Shown here: positions 15,843 to 20,011 of the stretch, in pieces | Layout of the letters: each line of letters begins with the position of its first letter | Numbering within the stretch: position 1 is the stretch's first letter | Source of the DNA: a virus | IMG/VR virus record: IMGVR_UViG_3300026183_000023 | Location: 1 to 30,508 of that record | Length of the DNA: 30,508 bases | Strand: one strand, 5' to 3' | The notes under the pieces: model-generated | The model's input: the letters and a program-made list of their open reading frames with translations, nothing else | Database searches by the model: none | Told to the model about the DNA's origin: nothing | Program-made: the position numbers and the translations under genes

Positions 15843-16586
15843 TTATTTTTCCAAGTCAATATAGGCGTTTTCTACTAAAAGTACATCGAATGCTGCTGTC
15901 AACCGAGCGTTGTTAGATCTTACTGTAGCTCTAACATCAATATCGCTTTTCTCGGGAATACGAATAGGAACTGCGAACTCATAGTTATACATCCCACCAA
16001 CACCTGCGACTTCAAAGCTATGGCCAACTCTAAAAGAGTCTTGACCAAAGTATCTTACAAACATATCGCCAGTAGCATCAGCAGAGGATTGTACTGTACA
16101 AACACCTTTAATTAAATACCCTGTAAAACCTGCTGGAACTGTATAAATAGCCATTAAGGTTTGACCCTTTCCTGCTTTAATTCTACAAACAGTTGTAGAA
16201 GAAGCTTGAAGGTCAATATCACCCACATTAGTAGAACCATCTACTACATAAGCTCTATATACTCTAAGAAAGCTTTTGGTAGTTGTAACAGAAGAAGCAG
16301 AACTAACAACAACATCTTCTTGTTGTTCATTATAATTACTATCTAAACCTAAAATAGTAATTGTTTTACCAGTATCACTAGCATTAACAGCAGGAATGGT
16401 CAGCTGGGTAGTTGTAGCTAAAGCACTCCAAGGGTAGTCTGTATCATTAACATCCCAAATAGTACCAGTTTGGTTTTGAGACATTGCAGGAACAGCACCA
16501 AACTTATGAATAGCCCTGTGAGCATTAACTTTGCCTTTAGAAACCTTTAGGTAAAAAGGTTCTGTATGAAACTGTCCAAAGTTCAT
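15843..16586 (-). CDS. Virion structural protein, family not named
   Basis: 247 aa, mostly beta, with no signal peptide. The sequence (MNFGQFHTEPFYLKVSKGKV, GTIWDVNDTDYPW, LKGxxTVQSS-like strands, PIRIPEKSDIDVRATVRSNN) resembles a jelly-roll-like structural protein seen in several marine phage genomes; I cannot name it more exactly. AAGGAGAA precedes the ATG. It is the first gene after promoter-like motif 2 and the structured leader, so it should be among the most strongly controlled late genes. The 107 bp to the next gene are very AT-rich. Confidence 0.55.
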   Translation of the reverse strand: MNFGQFHTEPFYLKVSKGKVNAHRAIHKFGAVPAMSQNQTGTIWDVNDTDYPWSALATTTQLTIPAVNASDTGKTITILGLDSNYNEQQEDVVVSSASSVTTTKSFLRVYRAYVVDGSTNVGDIDLQASSTTVCRIKAGKGQTLMAIYTVPAGFTGYLIKGVCTVQSSADATGDMFVRYFGQDSFRVGHSFEVAGVGGMYNYEFAVPIRIPEKSDIDVRATVRSNNARLTAAFDVLLVENAYIDLEK

Positions 16587-16658
16587 TGGAGTTCTCCTTA
16601 AATAAGTATAAATTAAAAAACATAAAATTCTTTAAATTATACTTAAAGAATTCTTACA

Positions 16659-16817
16659 CTAAAGATACCAAAGTGATACTATTAATAATCCCCCGTATTG
16701 TATACATCTTGGGAGACATAGAAGTGGATATCAGCGGGGGATTTTACAGTGTGATTTCAGATATCAATATCACACAAACCCACAAGGGGTAATAGTATCA
16801 CTTTGGCAGAGCTTTAG
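16659..16817 (-). ncRNA. Nested inverted-repeat structure, probable structured 5' leader
   Basis: A perfect 17-bp inverted repeat (16668-16684 with 16790-16806, TAATAGTATCACTTTGG) encloses two further perfect repeats: AATCCCCCG with CGGGGGATT (16687-16695 / 16735-16743) and GTGTGAT with ATCACAC (16749-16755 / 16769-16775). An outer 6-bp pairing (16659-16664 with 16812-16817) extends the base. Folded as RNA this gives a three-way junction. It lies between promoter-like motif 2 and the structural gene at 16586 and has no credible gene. It could be an RNA leader, a small RNA, or a DNA element such as an origin or packaging site. Confidence 0.65.
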
Positions 16818-16827
16818 CAAAGTTATT

Positions 16828-16845
16828 CTTAAACGTCAGGTATTA
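16828..16845 (-). promoter_or_regulatory. Phage promoter-like motif, copy 2
   Basis: The minus strand reads TAATACCTGACGTTTAAG, one base different from copies 1 and 3. It sits in the largest stretch without a protein gene (16587-16912), about 240 bp upstream of the first structural gene. The presumed start base G is at 16828, 22 nt before the perfect 17-bp stem begins. Confidence 0.65.
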
Positions 16846-16912
16846 TTTCTGATATTAATAAGAGAGCAAATTTGAGTTAATTTTAACACCTACTGCTACA
16901 CCTAACCATTAG

Positions 16913-17149
16913 TTAGTCTTTCTTCATAACAAATTCATAAAGAGTTTCAGCTTGTTTTTTAACCTCTTCGGGTGTATACATCTTGGGGATATACTTCTCC
17001 CAAGCATCCATAGCCATCTCACTATTCTCTTTCATGAGTTCAAAAGCTTGGTTAGTAATTTGGAGGTTAGTTTCGTATGCCTTATCCAGCATTTCTTTAG
17101 ACATCTGGAGGACGTCATAGCGGAGTTGGTAGGGGTTTTTCTGTGTCAT
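16913..17149 (-). CDS. Small helical protein of a common phage type, unknown role
   Basis: 78 aa, almost all helix. MTQKNPYQLRYDVLQMSKEM, then LDKAYETN and a C-terminal YTPEEVKKQAETLYEFV. I recall similar short proteins in T4-like cyanophages but know no function. GAGGAA lies 9 nt before the ATG. It stands alone between the tRNA terminator and promoter motif 2, so its RNA would have to come from read-through or an unseen promoter. Confidence 0.55.
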   Translation of the reverse strand: MTQKNPYQLRYDVLQMSKEMLDKAYETNLQITNQAFELMKENSEMAMDAWEKYIPKMYTPEEVKKQAETLYEFVMKKD

Positions 17150-17170
17150 GTGTATGTTCCTCGCTATAAG

Positions 17171-17282
17171 AAAAAAAAAAAATAAAGGTCTCCCCTAGAA
17201 CACCCCAATACCACCCTTATTCCAATAACACTTAAAGTGATACTGAAACAAGAATGATACTGAGATGCTCTAGGAGATACCT
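17171..17282 (-). terminator. Long-stem intrinsic terminator after the tRNA genes
   Basis: On the minus strand AGGTATCTCCTAGAGCATC (17282-17264) pairs with GGTGTTCTAGGGGAGACCT (17204-17186) over 19 positions with one mismatch and three G-U pairs. It is followed by TTTA and a run of twelve T (17182-17171). The 59-nt loop is unusually long. It starts three bases after the tRNA-Leu CCA end and would end transcripts carrying the tRNAs. Confidence 0.65.
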
Positions 17283-17284
17283 AT

Positions 17285-17367
17285 TGGTGTCCGTACTCGG
17301 ACTTGAACCGAGAAGCCGAAGCGACAGATTTTAAGTCTGTTGTGTTTACCTATTTCACCATACGGAC
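17285..17367 (-). tRNA. tRNA-Leu(UAA), CCA encoded
   Basis: All arms are visible: acceptor GTCCGTA/TACGGAC with discriminator A, D-stem GTG/CAC, anticodon stem ACAGA/TCTGT with loop CTTAAAA (anticodon TAA), a long variable arm (GCTTCGGC) as in class II tRNAs, and T-arm CTCGG-TTCAAGT-CCGAG. The 3' CCA is in the DNA. It reads UUA, frequent in this AT-leaning genome. Confidence 0.95.
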
Positions 17368-17404
17368 GTAATGGTGCTCCCTACAAATTCGAAACCCGGG
17401 AGGT

Positions 17405-17481
17405 TGGCCTTCTCTGTAGGACTCGAACCCACAACCTGCTGATTAGAAGTCAGCTGCTCTATCCAGTTGAGCTAAGAGAAG
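17405..17481 (-). tRNA. tRNA-Arg(UCU), CCA encoded
   Basis: Acceptor CTTCTCT/AGAGAAG with discriminator G, D-stem GCTC/GAGC, anticodon stem GCTGA/TCAGC with loop CTTCTAA (anticodon TCT), and T-arm GTGGG-TTCGAGT-CCTAC with one G-U pair. CCA is encoded. It reads AGA/AGG. It is separated from tRNA-Leu by 37 nt containing a CTCCC/GGGAG hairpin. Confidence 0.95.
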
Positions 17482-17518
17482 GTAATGAGCAGTTTATAGT
17501 CTTGCTCAGGACAATTAT

Positions 17519-17719
17519 TTAAATAGCTTGGAGTTCTACAACTTCAAACCTTTCCTGAAGAAAAGAAACAACTTCTTTCCATGTAGGATGTTCTTTAGGT
17601 TCTCTTGTTAGCCAGATAAAATCATCCATTTCATCTTCACAGAGAACATTAACATTTGAATATTCATTTAGAGTACCATAGCACTCTACACCATTAATAA
17701 TAACAGGAGCGTAAGCCAT
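17519..17719 (-). CDS. Small acidic protein, unknown
   Basis: 66 aa from the ATG at 17719 (a GTG just before it is possible). It has a beta-like start (YAPVIINGVECYGTLNEYSN) and a helical C-terminal part (TWKEVVSFLQERFEVVELQ). Start and the preceding stop overlap as TGATG, so it is coupled to the upstream gene. No family is recognised. Confidence 0.5.
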   Translation of the reverse strand: MAYAPVIINGVECYGTLNEYSNVNVLCEDEMDDFIWLTREPKEHPTWKEVVSFLQERFEVVELQAI

Positions 17720-17925
17720 CACGGAATAAATCCTTCTTGATCTTCAACTTTACCAGCATAATAAGAGTAGTATTCATCCCAATACAACTCATATTCTTTT
17801 CCTTTATAGTCAACAACCATAATATCAGCAAACATACCTTGTTCTGATCGTTTCATCTCTACAAACTCAACCATCATATATTGGCGGTTTTGATTATAAG
17901 GGATAAAGGTTTCTACTTCAGTCAT
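17719..17925 (-). CDS. Small acidic, Tyr-rich protein, unknown
   Basis: 68 aa. Strand-like segments (YMMVEFVEMKRSEQGMFADI, MVVDYKGKEYELYWDEYYSY) suggest a small beta-barrel. It overlaps the AT-hook gene upstream by 4 nt (ATGA). No family is recognised. Confidence 0.5.
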   Translation of the reverse strand: MTEVETFIPYNQNRQYMMVEFVEMKRSEQGMFADIMVVDYKGKEYELYWDEYYSYYAGKVEDQEGFIP

Positions 17926-18374
17926 TTGCTTTCCAGCATAATTAATTTAACTCCATACGGATTAGATCTCTTTTTAACTGACTCCCAGCAGTCTTTAGAG
18001 ACAAGAATAATATCTACTTGGGGATGTTCAATAAAGTTACTCGTACTAATTGCTTGCCAGCGATACATAGAGAAACTTCTTTGACCATACTTACGATTAG
18101 CATTATCTAGTCTAGATGAGTTCTCATCAGCCACCAAGAAAGAGATTTCAGGGTTGTTCCACAGGTCTGATACTACACTATCAACTACTTCGTCGATACC
18201 GTAAACACCAAAGTCTGTAATACCTGTTTTAATTAGTTCCTCAACAATACTAAGCGGGGTAGGTTTAATACTAATACGAGTGCTTCGTTTAGTAGGACGT
18301 CCCGGACCACGTTTAGGTTCTTCTTTTTTAGTTTTAGGTCTACCTGGACCCCTCTTCTTAGTCTCCGAACTCAT
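17922..18374 (-). CDS. AT-hook DNA-binding protein
   Basis: 150 aa. Two AT-hook motifs lie at the N-terminus: KKRGPGRPKTKK (residues 6-17) and KRGPGRPTKR (21-30). These insert the GRP core into the minor groove of AT-rich DNA. The rest is a globular domain (VEELIKTGITDFGVYGIDEV, ISFLVADENSSRLDNANRKY, HPQVDIILVSKDCWESVKKR) with alternating helices and strands, possibly Rossmann-like, that I do not recognise. It overlaps its neighbours on both sides. It could compact or regulate phage or host DNA; this is inference. Confidence 0.65.
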   Translation of the reverse strand: MSSETKKRGPGRPKTKKEEPKRGPGRPTKRSTRISIKPTPLSIVEELIKTGITDFGVYGIDEVVDSVVSDLWNNPEISFLVADENSSRLDNANRKYGQRSFSMYRWQAISTSNFIEHPQVDIILVSKDCWESVKKRSNPYGVKLIMLESK

Positions 18375-18600
18375 GAGTCATTACCATAGACTGAACTGCA
18401 TTATAGTCACCAACAAGTTGAAGTACTTGAGGTACAGAACGAACTTTAAGAGTGTTAACTAGAAAATTCATCCAGAAGTCATCGTTAATAGCATCACCTG
18501 AAGTAATAGAAACATACTCATAAGCGATGTTCTTTCGTTCTAGTAAAGCTTTAGTGTTTTCACAAGCAGGGCAATTATTCTTCCCGATCACCAGCATCAT
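18358..18600 (-). CDS. Glutaredoxin-like protein
   Basis: 80 aa from the ATG at 18600, chosen for the GGAGGAAG site just upstream. The N-terminus MMLVIGKNNCPACENTKALL carries the CPAC redox pair (C10, C13) on a thioredoxin fold. RSVPQVLQL supplies the cis-proline stretch. Length fits a small phage glutaredoxin. It probably reduces the C-terminal cysteines of the ribonucleotide reductase encoded at 20011-21882. It overlaps the genes on both sides. Confidence 0.8.
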   Translation of the reverse strand: MMLVIGKNNCPACENTKALLERKNIAYEYVSITSGDAINDDFWMNFLVNTLKVRSVPQVLQLVGDYNAVQSMVMTHEFGD

Positions 18601-18808
18601 AGAGTTCTTCCTCCGCAGCTTCAAGATTGTTAATCGTCATCATTACCGCATCGACAAAGATCATTTTAAATACCTCATCAAAGGTCTGACTACTACTAAA
18701 ATCAAACCCTCCTTCAATATATTCTTCAAACATCTCGTCAATCATCTGATTAATTTGATCTTCTTCAGTCATTACCACCATCTGATCAATTTGATCTTCT
18801 TCAGTCAT
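18575..18808 (-). CDS. Small very acidic protein with duplicated N-terminus, unknown
   Basis: 77 aa from the ATG at 18808. A second ATG at 18772 is equally placed because the first 12 codons (MTEEDQI.QMVV) are duplicated in tandem. The protein is rich in Glu/Asp with a long helix (FKMIFVDAVMMTINNLEAAE). No family is recognised. It overlaps the glutaredoxin gene by 26 nt and the DUF1127 gene by 8 nt. Confidence 0.5.
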   Translation of the reverse strand: MTEEDQIDQMVVMTEEDQINQMIDEMFEEYIEGGFDFSSSQTFDEVFKMIFVDAVMMTINNLEAAEEELYDAGDREE

Positions 18809-18815
18809 TACCACG
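18744..18815. repeat. 36-bp tandem duplication at a gene start
   Basis: Two copies of a 36-bp unit (18744-18779, 18780-18815) differ at two positions. The unit includes the ATG and first codons of the acidic gene, so both copies carry a usable start. Confidence 0.85.
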
Positions 18816-18995
18816 ACCTCGCATGTCCTTATCTTCACCAAGCCAAATCAATCGGTCAATATCACAACGATTAAGGCCGATATCATTAAGTTCTTTATCT
18901 GTCAACATATTTAGTTCTTTAATTACTCGACGATGTTCACGCCAAGTGGCTAGGAAGTTCATATACCTCCAAAACCATGTCATTTTAACTTTCAT
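18801..18995 (-). CDS. DUF1127-type small protein
   Basis: 64 aa from the ATG at 18995 (AAGG ten bases upstream); an ATG at 18983 is the alternative. WREHRRVIKELNMLTDKELN followed by DIGLNRCDIDRLIW matches the DUF1127 pattern (RELxxLxDxELxDIGLxRxDI). These short Arg-rich proteins are common in Alpha- and Gammaproteobacteria, and some of them affect RNA and phosphate metabolism in their hosts. In a phage it may have been acquired from the host. It overlaps both neighbours. Confidence 0.75.
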   Translation of the reverse strand: MKVKMTWFWRYMNFLATWREHRRVIKELNMLTDKELNDIGLNRCDIDRLIWLGEDKDMRGRGND

Positions 18996-19221
18996 CACTT
19001 TTACCTTCAACAATCAAACCTGCTCCAATAATAGCAGCAAGCATCGTCTCTTTATCTTCCATTGTACTTGATATCTGAAGCTCACCTTCAACAATAGCAA
19101 TAATCAAAGCACCTTCTGGAAAGAAATCATCACACATGTCAAGCATTTGATCATGACAGTGTTTATCTGTTAAGTATTGTTTTTGTTTTAGCTTCTCGGA
19201 GATATCAATTACATTATCCAT
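18985..19221 (-). CDS. Small protein, unknown
   Basis: 78 aa from the ATG at 19221, which overlaps the stop of the membrane-protein gene as TAATG. The N-terminal helix (MDNVIDISEKLKQKQYLTDK) contains HCHDQMLDMCDD, a His/Cys cluster that might bind metal. The C-terminal half alternates strands and a hydrophobic helix (ETMLAAIIGAGLIVEG). No family is recognised. Confidence 0.5.
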   Translation of the reverse strand: MDNVIDISEKLKQKQYLTDKHCHDQMLDMCDDFFPEGALIIAIVEGELQISSTMEDKETMLAAIIGAGLIVEGKSDES

Positions 19222-19358
19222 TAGAACGGCAACCACCCAAAGTTAGCAAGAATCCAAAGACCAGCCCAGAGTACGAATAGTTGGATAGCAATTCGAGTTA
19301 CTACTCCGAGTGCCATACCGACACCCTTGGCGATTTCTACTTTTTTATCTTTACTCAT
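19221..19358 (-). CDS. 45-aa single-pass membrane protein
   Basis: The frame encodes a basic start (MSKDKKVEIAKGVGMALGVV) and a hydrophobic helix (IAIQLFVLWAGLWILANFGW) ending LPF. AAAGGAATTTAAA precedes the ATG and the stop overlaps the next ATG. The topology is probably N-in. The function is unknown; it could act on the host envelope or superinfection. Confidence 0.65.
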   Translation of the reverse strand: MSKDKKVEIAKGVGMALGVVTRIAIQLFVLWAGLWILANFGWLPF

Positions 19359-19359
19359 T

Positions 19360-19488
19360 TTAAATTCCTTTGTTTCGTCGTTTATGTTTATTCATAGAAG
19401 ACGTCTTAAGATTACGTTTACCAATAGAGGTTTTCTTCTTAAAATAATTAAGAGAATTCTTATTATTACCGCTACTCTTCTTTGCCAC
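19360..19488 (-). CDS. 42-aa very basic protein, GTG start
   Basis: It starts at GTG 19488 inside the end of the upstream gene, with GGGAGAG as ribosome site. The protein (MAKKSSGNNKNSLNYFKKKT, then SIGKRNLKTSSMNKHKRRNK) is about 40% Lys/Arg, suggesting nucleic-acid or ribosome contact. The stop lies one base before the next ATG, so the gene is coupled to its neighbours. No family is recognised. Confidence 0.5.
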   Translation of the reverse strand: MAKKSSGNNKNSLNYFKKKTSIGKRNLKTSSMNKHKRRNKGI

Positions 19489-19672
19489 AAATACTCTCCC
19501 ATTCTTCTGGAGTTACCCCAGACAAAATAAATTCTCGTTCGTCGGCGGTTAGCTCAGGAAATACATCCTGAACCAACTCACCTTCGACCCAACGCTTAAT
19601 CTGCTCAGGAGTAACAGGCATATCCCATGCATGTTCTTTTCCTGTAATAAAAGACTTTCTATTAATTATCAT
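19472..19672 (-). CDS. Conserved phage protein of unknown function (SFITGKEH...EEW)
   Basis: 66 aa from the ATG at 19672. The sequence (SFITGKEHAWDMPVTPEQIK, RWVEGELVQDVFPELTADER, EFILSGVTPEEW) follows a pattern I know from many cyanophage and marine phage genomes, with no function assigned. It overlaps the upstream gene by 11 nt and the basic gene downstream by 17 nt. Confidence 0.65.
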   Translation of the reverse strand: MIINRKSFITGKEHAWDMPVTPEQIKRWVEGELVQDVFPELTADEREFILSGVTPEEWESICGKEE

Positions 19673-19844
19673 TTGAATACACCGAGCAACCCTTAATAAC
19701 GTTTTCAATATGACTGTTAGCTGATTCAATAGTATTAAAGATCAGCTTGATATCATCCCAATCACCTTCAGAATTACGACCATTGTAATTTACAATAAGT
19801 CCATTTTGTGCAATTTCAATGTTGATATTCGTTACTTCTTTCAT
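19662..19844 (-). CDS. Small protein, first gene after promoter-like motif 3
   Basis: 60 aa. MKEVTNINIEIAQNGLIVNY and GDWDDIKLIFNTIESANSHI look like a small alpha/beta fold. GAGAGATCTAGA lies just before the ATG. It would be the first gene of the transcript starting at motif 3, 31 nt downstream of the predicted start base. Confidence 0.55.
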   Translation of the reverse strand: MKEVTNINIEIAQNGLIVNYNGRNSEGDWDDIKLIFNTIESANSHIENVIKGCSVYSNDN

Positions 19845-19874
19845 TCTAGATCTCTCTAATATAATTTAATTGTT

Positions 19875-19892
19875 CTTTAACGTCAGGTATTA
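19875..19892 (-). promoter_or_regulatory. Phage promoter-like motif, copy 3
   Basis: The minus strand reads TAATACCTGACGTTAAAG, identical to copy 1. Its upstream half overlaps the last codons and stop of the 42-aa gene at 19883-20011. It would transcribe the ten small genes from 19844 down to 17519 and the tRNAs. Confidence 0.65.
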
Positions 19893-20011
19893 TCTACCTT
19901 ACTAATTTCAAACTTATAACCAAGAAAATAAAGCTTATTAGCCATAATATCTCTTTCACCCTTGTCTTTAGCCAAGTAAGTTTTAGAATTGTAGACGTTA
20001 ATTTCATACAT
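19883..20011 (-). CDS. 42-aa protein coupled to nrdJ
   Basis: The ATG at 20011 overlaps the nrdJ stop as TGATG. The protein reads MYEINVYNSKTYLAKDKGER, then DIMANKLYFLGYKFEISKV, an alpha/beta pattern with no known family. The final codons GATAATACCTGA are also part of promoter-like motif 3, so coding and promoter sequence constrain each other. Confidence 0.55.
   Translation of the reverse strand: MYEINVYNSKTYLAKDKGERDIMANKLYFLGYKFEISKVDNT

Noticed and set aside
16586-16792. A plus-strand frame of 68 codons over the structured leader.
   Set aside because: It has no ribosome site and low-complexity content, and it spans the inverted repeats, which explain the sequence better.
17373-17404. A tRNA-like 3' end between the two tRNAs (TTCGAAT, then GGGAGCACCA on the minus strand), which could be a broken tRNA or an attachment core.
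   Set aside because: The bases around the T-loop do not pair and no 5' half exists. A CTCCC/GGGAG hairpin explains it better. No integrase is visible in the window.
18575-18841. TTG start at 18841 for the acidic protein.
   Set aside because: It lies deep inside the DUF1127 gene and lacks a ribosome site; ATG 18808 is better placed.
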